Origin: Callaeas wilsoni
Lineage: Eukaryota > Chordata > Aves > Passeriformes > Callaeidae
Direction: 5' to 3'
DNA length: 64,000 bases
Assembly: GCA_013398955.1 (NCBI GenBank)
Contig: VWPU01012691.1
Span: forward strand, 186,001-250,000
Part shown: in pieces, positions 21,530-33,890 of the stretch
Numbering within the stretch: the stretch's first letter is position 1
How the letters are laid out: each line of letters starts with the position of its first letter
The notes under the pieces: generated by a model
The model's input: the letters and a program-made list of their open reading frames with translations, nothing else
The model's database searches: none
Told to the model about the DNA's origin: nothing
Translations under genes and position numbers: made by a program

Positions 21530-24500
21530 CACCTGGAGCCCCAAGGAAGACTACAAAAATGACCACTCAGTTTTCGTTGCTGTTTCTTAATTGTCCAGCC
21601 CTGGAGAGATCTGTGATAATAAATATTTGTTCTTAGTAAATCAAGGTGGACACACAAAAGGAGGATACACCTCACAGTAACCAACAACATTAAACACTTT
21701 TAAATAGCTTGTCTCATGCTATTTTTTAAATCTACTTTATATATTGTAATTGATGACTTTATAACTTGCAACTTGTTTAATGTGTCCCTTCTGATTGTTC
21801 AAGTGCTCAGACATTGAGTGATGCTGGAAGCCAAAAGAATAGGAGCTTTATCCTGTGCACTGTCCTTGCAGTAATAGAAAGAGAACAGAAAAGTTCATCA
21901 TTGAAAACAGTTCCTTATGGGTTTAGGTGACCCTGTAAAATGATGCCGTTCATCAATCTATTAAACTCCATTTTCAAACCTGTTGTTATAAACAACCAAA
22001 ATCAGGTCTTGCTGTGTGCCTTTAGAGCATGCAAGGAAATATTTCACTGTTTAGGCAGCAAGATAGATGAAGAAAGTCCAAATTAGGAACAACTACAGAG
22101 AGAAATTAGCTCAAGTATGTTGCACTGAACACAATTACATAACACAAGGAGGTTTTGTGTAATTTCTGTTTCTAAACAGTGTGGCCTGACTATTTCATTT
22201 ATTGCCAGCTCAAATATCAGCAGAGTATGAACAGGTTTGTAAATTCCAGCGAAGACTTACAACTAAAGCCCCAGGTTGTGCCTTCTGAAGCATGTCTAAA
22301 ACCATAGTCAGGTAAAATTTCCTACTGATCCATGAAATGCTAAAGTTTAAACAGTACCATTTAGCTGCAACCACCTGTTTCAATTAATTCTCTTACCTGT
22401 TTCATGCCTTGAAAGCTTTCATCTTTCTCTTTAAGTCACTCTGTCAAGGACCACAGATGTTTTGTTTTTGCTGAAGCCCTACTATGCTTTCAGTAACAAC
22501 AAGAGGTGAATTAAATAAATCTACAAAACACGGTGTACATGGGCATCCATCATCACTTGCAATGTATGTAGGCATAGTTGTCAAATAAGAGAAAAAATCC
22601 TAAAGGACTTGGCAAGACAACAACCAGCCTTGTGCTGTACTTGCTGGATATCTCATTCTGTTACACACCCAGGGAAAAAACCTCTCATAAGTGGGGGAAC
22701 AGAGCTGCTGGTTATAATCCTTGCTCTCCTGCTGGCCTGGCAGGCACTACTGTACCTTCCAATCCATCTTGTGAATTTATGCTGAGGTCCCTCTTTGCTT
22801 AGTGCGTGGGGCACCACCTTTGGCAAAAGCCTTTCAGTATAATACTGAGGTGGACAATAATCTGACACCAGAAATTCATACACGGTTTTTCACAATCTTG
22901 ACAAAACTGGAGGCACTGTATTGAGTGCTGTGTGACCGGCAACACACAGCATGGAAATAAGATGATGCCTAACTGCAATGCAATGAAAATGCAATGAAAT
23001 TTTGTCTCAAATACTTTCAAAGTCCTCAGCTAGCACTTATTTCCCACCTATGGCTCTCATACAAGGTGAAGGCATCCTGCTCTTGCCAGTTAACCACCAC
23101 CCTCCCTGCACTGTAGGGTCTGTCACACATCACCTGTGATTCTCTAAGGAGACCTGCAGCTCCTTGAATTTCCAAACAGAGAAAAGGACAATTTTATAAC
23201 TTTATAAGTGGAGACTAACAGGATTGTTTATCTCACTTTGCACTGTTTTTTAGGATCACCACACTGGCTCACTGAAGAACTGGATCTGCCTCCTTACATT
23301 ACCCACAGGATGCCTTTGGATTATCCTTTGAGTTGTTCTATACCCAAACCTGATACACACCACAGACAACCCACAGGCCATTTATCTGGGAGAGCTTTTC
23401 CATAGAGCATCCTGAATCTATTAGTACAAAATTTACGAGGCTGCAAAGAATCATCTCTGCCACTGTCACCCTCTGTCATAACACCCACAACCACTTCAGC
23501 ACTCCCAGAATTTCAGCTGGTATCAGTTGCACATCCTTCCTTCCCCTTTACACTAATAGAACTTCAAAATGCCTGTTCCTTTTCCTCCAGCAGGAAAATA
23601 CGGAAAGAAGTCCCCTGCATCTCCTCTTCTAAAAGCAGCGTGAATATAATCCTAATTCCACAAAAATCAGCTAAAAGCAACACCTGTGTGAGAAGATCTT
23701 TGATTTTGCCTTCTTGGTTTCAGTTTAAAGAAGAGCGGTGATTTTATTTTGTCTAGTCAAATGCAATGCAGTTCCATTGGTTGTAAAATATTTTATAATA
23801 CTGTATTTAAACTGCTGTAGAAAAAAATTTTGGTCCATGACACTACAAGACAGAAGTATCTGTACAACAGTTTTTTTAAAATAGTTCCAACTGGAATAGA
23901 TAATTCCCATCCTCAATGAAAAAGCTTAGAGGGGAGATCTTAGTCAACACTTGGATGTGTGTGTGTATGCTTCTTTGGATTTTCTTTATGCTGAGAGGTT
24001 TGTGGGACACTTGAAAGAAATATTTTATGACTGAATGTCTTATTTAATTCCAATAATAGTTTTAAAGATTTTTTTAATGCCTTCCTGAGAGTAACAAAAT
24101 GATAGCTTTGCTCAATTTTGGGAAAGTATATGATAAGTATTGCAAATTAATTTGTCAGTAGCTCCACCTTAAAATTTCCCTTTTTTGTTGTGGGAAAAAA
24201 GAAAACAAAAAAACTGTCAAAGCTTCTAAATTTGTTTCCACCATGTCAGCCACTATGTTACACATGTTTTTTTATCTCAGGTTTTGGAGAGAATTTTTAG
24301 GATAGTTCTTGCTCTATAGGCAGAATTTGAGGCACAAATGCTGCAAAAAACTGAGAAATCTTTCAAAACATGGACAGGAAAATATTTAAAATTGTAAAAT
24401 AATATTTGAAAAAAAAGGCAGAGATTAATCAAGTGTGGTAAACCTTGAGACACTGATATTTTCTCACCAAATTTTTAGACTTAAGACCTTTCTCTGCAGA

Positions 24501-25225
24501 AAACTTTTCCTGAAACTGCTCAGTAACAGACCGAGGCTTTCATTATTCTACTTGCCATCCTGTATCAAGGTGCTAGAATTACAATATCTTTTTTCTATAT
24601 TTTTAATTCATCATGAGATGATTTTTTTTTAGAATTCTTGGTCAAACCCAGCTCAAGTTCAAATATGAGGGAGCTTTACTGTTGATTTTACTACAAAAAG
24701 AAAGGCCAATGCCTCTTAACATTTTGCTCCAAGTGGGCAATCAGGGGATGAATTGCTGAGTCCAAAAACCTCTTAGCTTTAGCATAAAACTGGAGTAAAG
24801 CTGAGCATTAAATTTACGTGAGCTTTATTAATCTTTCCCTCCCTGCTGAAATCTGAGGGCTCTGGGAGAAGGTTTCGGCCTTGTTTCAGTCTGTAAAGCT
24901 CTAGGAAAACACTTTGCACATGCCAGAATGTACTTTGTTTCAGATATGCTCAGACCCCACTGAAGTGATGTTGTTTGCCTAGAAAGTATTAATGGTGGAC
25001 CCAAAAATTTATATCAAGAATTAGCTCTTTGTATTGTAAATAGGCTGAAGATGCTGCTTTAATGGCTCCTAATATGACTGAAGAATTTAGCAAGAAAATC
25101 AAGGAAATAAACCTTTTTTCCTTTTTTTTTTTTTCCTGCTCCATTTCAGGGAAACAGGTCCTGCAGCTCAAGAAGGAAATATCACAGTGCTACAGGAGCC
25201 ACCATTAATATCACAAGACCAATTA
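21530..25225. other. Unique non-coding sequence
   Basis: No gene is recognised. Contains AT-rich stretches (23,700-24,660) and a T12 tract near 25120. Short open frames only. Confidence 0.5.
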
Positions 25226-25330
25226 GAATCATAGAATTTTTTAGGTTGGGTACAACTGCTAAGGTCATTAAGTCCAAACATTGACCCAAAACCGCCAAGT
25301 CCACCACTAAACAGTGTAAATCACTCTAGA
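25226..25330 (-). mobile_element. CR1 LINE 3' tail, antisense
   Basis: Starts with AGAATCATAGAATTTTTTAG (reverse complement of the CR1 end), followed by GTTGGGTACAACTGCTAAGG, TCATTAAGTCCAAACATTGA and CCACTAAACAGTG. Only about 100 bp of non-coding tail is present. It is of the same subtype as the 6.6 kb fragment. Confidence 0.85.
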
Positions 25331-25334
25331 AGTT

Positions 25335-27180
25335 CATAAAGTCAATAGAAATACACTTTGAGGATTCAGTTCATCTGATCTTAGCACTACTCTCTTTCCA
25401 CCAAAATTATACACAGCTGTGGAGTTCAAGGAATGCTTAGATGTAGATTTCAATTACTCACTTTAAGCATCAGTCTTTATTTATTGCTTTTACACTTATT
25501 TTTCCACACATTTCTCCCTGGCTTCAGCCAACCATAACAGCAGCTGGCCTTGGAGAAACAGATATATGGAACTTAATACAGGAAGAAACCAACAGGTATC
25601 CAAGCAATTAATTCTGCCTTTTGATGCACGTGTTTCTCTCTCCACTGCAATCCGGAGGTGGGTGGCTCTCCTGGGTAGATATATCAAATTAACATCATTC
25701 CAGCTGTGTCTCCATCATCACAAGGATTTCCTGGGAGGGGACAGTCCTGCCAGACATGGGGTGTGTAAGCAGGGGCAGCTGCGCCTCCTGAGTTCCGCAG
25801 TCTCAGATTAAATCTCACTTGGAGATGTCATCATCATGAGAGTTTTGGGTGTGTTTTTCTGTCGTTGAACATTCTTGAAAGACATCACTTTTAAATGATG
25901 CTTCAAATCTTTACAGATTAGAGAATGAATAAAATCGGAGGTGCTTATCCATATAGAGAAAAAAAAAAAACAGGATAGCACTTATCATTTCTGATTTTCA
26001 CGCAGGGTCTCTGTGGAGACACAGACACATGACTGCAGGCCTGATTAAAATATCTAATTTCTAAAGAGATGATTCTGTTGTTCAGTGTTTTCCTGTGGAT
26101 CAGTCTGATTGTTACAGGTTATGTATCTAACTCCAAATTTTGGGGTTTGCTTTGCAAACGAGTTAAATCAAAATATAGATTCTGCAGCACTTTGAAACGC
26201 AGGCAGCAGTATATTATTCTTCCTACGCCTCAGACCCTAAAGAGTCCCCATGCTGCTCATCCTCAAAGGAGGATAGAGGTATTTCATTGTGTTCCATGGA
26301 ATGTCTCTTCTCTATTTTGAACTCAGACAGCATTAATTCATATCCAGGCCTCCAACAAGCTGCAACCTGACTAGAAAGAGTGAGATTAGCTTTCAGAAAA
26401 CTTTCCAGGGTAAGGATAATATAGATATTTCATGTGTCACTCTCTTATCCTTATCACAGAGATCTATATAAATGACTTTCTGGCATTCCTCTACTTATCT
26501 GTTACACAGCATTACAGATCTGTAAGATTACACTTTCTGTGGGCTCCGAGATTCTCTCTTGAATCCAGATATTCAGCATTGTTTTCACCGCACTTGGACT
26601 TTGTTCCACTTTTAGTAGCAGCATGAAGTCAGTCACATTTAAATCAGATGAAAACCTGAATTTTTCATATTAATTAAAGTTCAATAGATTCCTTATAAAG
26701 AATAGATGAAAGGAGCAGCAGTGACACAGGAGTCATGTGGGCCGGATTTTCTGCAGATTAGCTAAAGCTGGTACGAACTTCCTCCCCAGCTTTCTCAAAT
26801 ATTTCCTGATTTTTTGAAGAGATTGACAAATAAGGTTTTGCATAATAGCACAGAAGCAATTTCCTCATCATTTCAACAATGTAAAGTAGAGAGAGAATTA
26901 AAAAAAAAAACCACCCTACATGAAAAAAAACCCCACGGCTGCCTCTCCAAAGTGTAGTTTCTTGAAATGCTCAGGACCCTGATCATCCTCCAGTGTAATT
27001 CTCTCAGTCACACTGGGTTACAGTGGTGATAAGTTTAGCTTTGGCACGTTTAGGGATAGATTCCTGGGAAAAGAACTAGTAGAGTTTCTTAAAACTGTCG
27101 ATTTTTGGAAACTGATCAAATTGATTATGTACAAAAGAAAACTCCCACAACAAGAGCTCCTCTTTTGAGGCAATAGAATA
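25335..27180. other. Unique non-coding sequence
   Basis: No gene or transposon is recognised. A-rich runs occur near 25960 and 26900-26935. Confidence 0.5.
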
Positions 27181-27184
27181 TATT

Positions 27185-27622
27185 ATCATAGAATCATAGA
27201 ATAGTTGGGTTTGGAAGCAACAATTAAAGGGACACCTTCCACTATCCCAGGTGCTCAGAGCCCTGTCCAACCTGGCCTTGACCACTTCCAGGCATGGGGC
27301 AGCCACCACCTCTCTGGGTGACCTGTGCCCGTGTGTTATCACCCTCATTGTAACCTATTTCTTCCTTATATCTAGTCTGAATCTACCCTCTTTTAGTTTA
27401 ATACCATTATCCCTTGTTCTTTCACTACAGGCCTTGCTAAGAGATTTGTCACCATCTCTCTTACAAGCCCCATTCAAGCACTGAAAGGCTGCAACAAAGT
27501 TTTCTGGAACTCACTCTTCTCCAGGACGAGCAACCCCAGCTTCTTCAGCTTTTGCTGATAGGAAAGATGGCCCAGGCCCCTGATGATTGTTGGGTCCCTC
27601 CTCTGGACCTGCCCCAACCAAG
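27185..27622 (-). mobile_element. CR1 LINE 3' fragment, antisense
   Basis: Begins with ATCATAGAATCATAGAATAG (two reverse-complement terminal octamers). The minus strand then encodes remnants of the CR1 RT C-terminus (residues SPREVVAAPCLEVVKARLD). Further in come CAGGACGAGCAACCCCAGCT, TTCTTCAGCTTTTGCTGATA and TCCCTCCTCTGGACCTGCCC, the usual upstream CR1 coding region in antisense. It is about 440 bp, 5'-truncated, with frameshifts between the surviving blocks. Confidence 0.93.
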
Positions 27623-27629
27623 CTACTCT

Positions 27630-30600
27630 TGCCACAGATGTTGCAGACTGTTGTATTGCTTTTCGCTGTCTGCTAAAATATTATGTCACATTTATTCTCA
27701 CTCTCCTTGAGTCTTCAGACGAGACTTAGTTATACATCCAGAAATAAGTCAAAGTGGGTGCTTAAAGTGAGGAATTTAAAAATGGAAACTGTGACAGTGT
27801 TTTAATTTAATTTAGGAAGTAAGTAAATTAATAAATAGGTTAACAGGTGTGTTAGAGACAGATTGTTCAGATCAACCCATCTTTTAATAAGTTCAGTTTC
27901 ACACAAACCACTCATTGTTATTACTTAGGGAAATTGTGCTTGTGGACTTCACCACCTTATTCTAGTTAGTATTTGTAAACCTAGAGGTAGTATAGCAATT
28001 CTATCTTTTTCTGAGGAGACCAGTAAAGGCTGTTGTTAGTTAACATTGCAGAGGGGTTTTTCTTGGCTGGGTTTGTTTGGGTTTTGCCCTTGGTACAAAG
28101 TCTCTAAGCTATCAGCGTAAGGCTTGATTTGACTTCATTTTGGATGACAGTCTCTAAAAGGGTCAACCCAAGACAAGTACACCCTATAAGCCTTTGACTT
28201 GGAGTTCACTTGTAGGCAGGGAAACAGCAAGAGTGCCTAGTATGAAATTCCTAGTATGAGTAGGGAAAATCCTTCTGACTTTCTCCTTTGAAAGGGGAGA
28301 GGTGGGATTTAGGATGTGAGTCTGTTCTGAGCAGGAGAAAGCATGTGCTTCATTGTGTATCCCATACAGTATTTCTGACACATACAAGAAAATATTTCCA
28401 TTTTTAGGAGGAGCACCATTGCTCCCCTCACTCACAGAGGCTGTGGGCACTGAACTTGCTCTGTCCTCAGCCAGCACTCAGAGGACAGCAAATCTACACT
28501 TACGGCCTTGGGTCACCTAGAAGCCTCCTAAGGCTTCTTTAGCTGCAAAGACAGTTTCCTCTGCTGCCCAGGATGGCTCTGAAACACGGAGACACACGTT
28601 TGGGATACCAGAGTACTGAACTCCTCCAGGTGGCTTGGTGAGCAGGTGCCTCACAGGTCCATCAAGTCGAGCCATGGATCAGTGGTGTCCCTGCACGAGA
28701 CAGGAGTAGCCTCTCCTACTGCAAAACCTACAGCCACGTAGAGACTATTCTATTTCTTTAGTCTGTACAGCCACCAGATACACACCCCAAAGTGACATTA
28801 AAAAGCAATCCTGACCATTAGCCAAGCAGCCAGTAACACAAGGAAGTTTCTAAGTAGATTAACTGCTTTCACCATCTCTGCAAGACCCACCTGAACTCTG
28901 ACTTTTTACAAATAGCAAGGCTGAAGTTGATGCTATAGTGATTCTAAACTTTTATTCCTGCACAGGGATCAGTGAGATAACATCCATTAGACACTGGGTT
29001 TAGCATTTATTATCTCCTTTCCACTAAAGCTGTTCTTGAGAGAGCCAGCAGCATGGTCCACCTCGTCTGGTGTTATGGGGAGCATGAAGAGGAGTTCTCA
29101 GCAGGAGGCTGATGCCGTGGTCTATTAGCCCTCCTATATCCAACTAGACACGCCAAAACTACCTCTCAGCTCAAAGCTCTGTTTTGAGAGGGAAATTTCT
29201 TGTTTCACACTAACTTAAACATCTAAAAAAGTTAAGCCAGACTAGGCTGTGGTAAAGACTGAGGCTAGCCTTTCATCTTCTCCTTGACAGAAATCTGAAC
29301 ATTCCAGCCCAAGCCAGTACAGATGGCTTTGTACCATTTCCAGAGTAGGTTTCTATGTGGGACACGTGGACTGACAGCATCCCTGAGCCATTTCATCTTA
29401 CTGCAGTGTCCTGAAAGTGCAATATGAGGGTGTGCTGACAAGCAAGAGATTTCTGGAAAGCTGGACGGTAACCTTCAGCAGCAGCAGCAGCAGCAAGGTT
29501 CCAGAACATGCTGGTCTGATCTAGAGCTATAGATAATCTACCTTGCCTGGAATTTGTCCCTGGTATAAGGGAAATGTGTGTATACCCTTGGCCCTCATGT
29601 GTGAGCATCTACAAGCTTCCTAAAATGGAAGAGTTGGGCCTCCCAGCAATTTTGGGGAATATGCAGATCCACAGGAGCACAGGGCCGCTGAAGAGGCCTA
29701 TGGAAATGTTGGGGATTCATTTGGGGATTTCACATTACAGTGCACCATAGCTCTGGTGCTCCCTCTGTGCTTCACTCCTCCTGTCAGGGCAATCGAGATA
29801 TTGCATGTGCAACCTAAGGGCAATAGGACAGGGACCACTGGGAATTTCTTACCCTGCCTCCTGGAAAAAGGCTCAGATCCTCAAGAAGCATTCAGCAACT
29901 CCCTTCTAATTTAAGTTCTTTCAAAGATGGAGGTCCAGGCATTACCAGAATTCATTCTACAACAGAAAATGGCAAATGAGCCTTCAACTATTGTTATCTA
30001 CTAAAATAATATTTACAAATGCCATAAATAAGCAGGATTGTAAGACATCTCAGAGCAATTTGATAAGAACTGTACTGAGTTTGGCTGAGGTAGAATTATT
30101 TTCTTCGTAGTAGCTGGTACGGGGATATGATTTGGATTTGTGCTGAAAACAGTGTTGAACATTCAGGGCTGTTTTTGTTATAGCTGAGCAGAGCTTACAT
30201 GGAGTCAAGGCCTTCACTCTTTCTCCACCCACCCATCTTTTTCTTGTCGCTTGCATTGAAATCTGTCTACAGGTTTCTGAATGATGGGTAGTGAAAAACC
30301 AAGCTGAAAGTTGCTGGGAGGTATCTAGCAGATACTGCAGGAGTCAGGTCAGGCCTTAATGTCTTCATTTTGGTCCAGGGGAAAAGAGTAAACAGAATAA
30401 TAATGAAAGTTGTAGATGGTACTAGAATCAGTAAAGGTTATCAACCCCAGTGAAATAATGCAAGAGGACCTGAATAGGTTAGGTATGTGGGCTTAAAGCA
30501 AAATTCTGTTTAGCCTAGAAAATTGCAAGCTAATCTCACCAGAGAAAAAATAATTAATGTTGAGTAGCAAAGGGAGGAAGTTAAAAAGAGCCTGAAATGC

Positions 30601-32500
30601 AGAGTTATTGAAAGAGATCTGAGGTGAGAGAAAACTTTTATGTTAGAGATAAATTTGCAGTGTGAAGCAGAAAGAAAAAAATATTGTTGAGTTAAAGACT
30701 TAGGCAAAATTCACAAGTGTCATAAAACAAGATGAAATGCTAGAGTTTTGTGCGTGGCAATATCTGACAGAGCATCTCTAAATTAAAGCAACTCAGTACC
30801 AGAGGGCAAAGTACAAGGAGAGAAGACTTTTTTTTTTTCCTTCCCTTCAGGGATAATTGTTTTCTAAGGACACAATAAAGAAGCCGTTGAATAAGTCTTG
30901 TAAAGGAGAGCTTGAATAAGTGATGTGAAAGTGGGCACATCCCTCCAGAAACAAATATTTTCCTCTTTTACTAATACTTCCACTGTAGTTGGCCAAAGAG
31001 AATAAGATGAATTTAGAGAGATTGGAATCAAGATCTAGTAGCCAGAGTAGCAGCTACATGTAGAGAAAACATAATCTTTAGCACTTCAGCCATCTGAAGG
31101 AAGGAGCAGGCAATTTTAGACCTATGCAGTAATAAACTTTGGTAAAATTGGAAACAAAACTACATAGTACAGCAAATCTTCCACACTTGTCTCTTGTGAT
31201 ATTTCCTACTGACATGAGCTTTCCCATTAGATAAAACAGGATTTCTAGGAAAGTTTTGTTTCAAACTCATCCAGTCTCCTGAAGGGGATCCCTCTAATGT
31301 TTTCATTAGGATAGGGAGTTTTTTGGTCAGGTCACATTAGTCTAATTAATATTAGGGATCACTCGATATGACTGAAGATCAGCCCTAGTTGATGACTTTG
31401 TTATTTACAGCTTCACCGGTACAGCTTTGGAAATGAAACAGTAGTAGTGCATTCCAAGAAAATGTGCTTTGTGTTCAGAGATCCATCCTTTTTCCTGTCC
31501 CTGACTTTCTTTGCCTCTACAGAAAAGTTATTTAATATCTTTAAGACTTGCCTTACACGTTGATAACATGGACATAGGACTATACATTTACAAAAACTGC
31601 TGTCAATGTGTGAAATTTTCTGTATCCAAAAGAGATTTTATATCATGAAATATTATATACATACTGATATTGCATTTTAACTTTTATATATTATTTTGTT
31701 TAGTTAAACAAGTGATATTTGTTTCCAAATGATCTTAATTCTGAATTGGTAGTTTTTTATTAAATATTTCACAGTCTTGAAGATTTTCCCCATAAATAAA
31801 AATGTTCATATTGATCCAAATTTACACCTAATTTACATATTGGGTTTTTTTCCCCTCTGACAAATCCAGGTTCTACCATTTCAGTGAGAGGTTCCTATGT
31901 TATGTACAAGACTTAAGAATGATTACTGACTTTCATTTGTAAGGCCAAATCTTAAAAAAAACTATCTTCAGTGTTGTAATAACTAATTACTAGTTCCATG
32001 GAGTTATCTAAACTAAATTGAATTGAAACAAATAGAGTTAAAACAAAAATCACTTGCTGCTTTTAAGACCAAAGCAGGTTTGGTTAAAACCAAAATCCAT
32101 GTGCTTCGTTACTTACATTAAATGCGACATAGAAATCCCTAATCTTGCACAGCTAACATAAAAAAGGAACTATAGAGCAGCAGTGCAGTTGTACCTGGAA
32201 ATGTCTGTGCTGAAGGTTTTTCTTCTTTCTGCTTCATGGCAAATGGCCATTTAACATTGTGTAAAAGGAGCAGGGGTTTCTGATGGTACAGGTGAGGCAA
32301 ACCCATGGCTGGTTCTCACACTTGCCATCAGGAAAATCCCACTCTGCCTCTGCCTCATTAGACAACGAAGAGATCTGGGCAGGGAATTGGGCTGGAATCG
32401 TGTGAGGTTTAAAAAGACAGGTTGTTCAGACAGGCAGCTGGGGTTTGGCACAATCTTGCCCCCTGTGTGTCCCCCGAGGCCTGAGCAGCAGGCCATGGGA
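27630..32500. other. Unique non-coding sequence
   Basis: No gene is recognised. A short CAG run lies at 29476-29493. The portion from 31,550 to 32,200 is strongly AT-rich. No splice-defined exon stands out. Confidence 0.5.
29476..29493. repeat. (CAG)6 short triplet run
   Basis: Six perfect CAG units, followed by CAAGG. It is short and lies inside a chance minus-strand open frame, where it reads as alanines. No evidence links it to a coding exon. Confidence 0.85.
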
Positions 32501-32514
32501 ACACCTCTGGAAGG

Positions 32515-32612
32515 CAGCTCCCGCACGGAGCCACGCGTGCGAGCTCGGGCCCCGGGAACGTGCCGATGGCACACGGCAAGGCAGCGCGGCGGAAACACTG
32601 CAGCCTGGAAAG
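32515..32612. promoter_or_regulatory. Small dense CpG cluster
   Basis: About 14 CpG dinucleotides occur in roughly 95 bp (for example CCACGCGTGCGAGCTCGGG, GGGAACGTGCCGATGG and GGCAGCGCGGCGGAAAC), while flanking kilobases have very few. It is far too short for a standard CpG island. Open frames run through it on both strands (up to about 128 codons on the minus strand), but composition alone explains the lack of stops. It could be a small exon, an unmethylated regulatory core, or a GC-biased conversion hotspot. Confidence 0.4.
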
Positions 32613-32619
32613 CGACAGC

Positions 32620-33680
32620 TAGGGTGCACTGATACACAAGTGCCTGGCAACTGCTCTGATTTATTGCAGTAGCTGTTGTGGCTCTCTGTGAAGCCTAAAA
32701 TAATCTATGAGTGTTTCACGTTTTAATAGTATTCATGTTGAGGGCCTCTGTGTGACTGCAGCTATATGATAACATATGCCCCAATCGGATCTGCCCTTTG
32801 TGTACGAGATGACATAATTTGTGCACAGTTAGCCATGAGGGAGATGGAGATTATCCATTTCCAGTGCAGGCAATGCTGGGTCTTCCAGCCTCTCATATAC
32901 ACCAAAGAGACAAATATTTTCCTTTTTAAGAGCGTTTACACCCTCAGAACTTAACAGATGGAATGTTCTTGCCCTTCAAGGCAAAGCTCTGCTGTCAGAA
33001 GAGACACAGAGGACCAAGAAAGTAGCAGGCGCAGAAACGAGTTAAGAGTTTAATGGGATTTGGCTGATTATTATGTTTTCTCTTATTATAATTAACTCAT
33101 ATTTTCAGTAACACCAAGGACCTCAAACAAGGGACAACATTAGGAATCTGTAAAGTTCCTAGCAAAGAAAAATGCTGTCCAAGAACATAACTGTTTATAG
33201 AAACTGAGCACTTCAAAAAGTTAGGAGCAATTACAGTTAAGATCACTGTAGTGGTATTCATTCCTTCCTCCAAAACCGTGGTGTCCAGTGCTACATAATC
33301 ATATGTCCTTCGTTACACAATTTCTCTTTATCCATCCAGCCTATTTCTGACAGTGCAGCTCCTGGTGTGAACCAATCCCTCTGACTGCTCATGATTTAAT
33401 TCCAGGCACAAAGTCCTACATACCCAACATATTCTCCTCTCCATAAGCATCTCAGTTTTAGTTCTCTTTTTCCAGGTGTTTTTTCTCTCCTATCTCCTTC
33501 TGCCCACCTGAATAACATGTCCAGATTCATTCTCTTAGTGTATTGCCTCCGTTCCATCCTTGCTTCTTTTGTCTTTAGTTTCAGAGCCTTTCTAAAAACA
33601 ATTTAAGTGCTCATGGCCATATCAAGGGTGGTGAATGAAGTGGGTGTCAGTCTTGAGACCAAGGGGCATTGCAAAAATCC
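32620..33680. other. Unique non-coding sequence
   Basis: No gene or repeat is recognised between the CpG cluster and the next CR1. Confidence 0.5.
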
Positions 33681-33685
33681 ATATC

Positions 33686-33890
33686 AGAGAATCACAGAAT
33701 TATAGAACAGTTTGGATTAGAAGTGACCTTTAAATACCATCCAGTTCCAACCCTGCTGCTACAGGCAGGGACACCTTCCACCACACCAGGTTGCTCAAAG
33801 CCCCATCCAACCTGGCCTTGAACACTTCCAGAGATGGGTCATCCACAACTTCTCTGGGCCTAAACCTTCTTTCCTGAACTCCCAAAATTA
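33686..33890 (-). mobile_element. CR1 LINE 3' fragment, antisense
   Basis: Starts AGAATCACAGAATTATAGAA, then AACCCTGCTGCTACAGGCAG, GGACACCTTCCACCACACCA and CATCCAACCTGGCCTTGAAC. The minus strand retains the RT C-terminal phrase PREVVDDPSLEVFKARLD. Homology fades near 33890. Confidence 0.92.

Noticed and set aside
32251..32637. Minus-strand 128-codon frame across the CpG cluster
   Set aside because: GC-rich sequence has few stops. Frames are open on both strands and none has recognisable motifs or exon boundaries.
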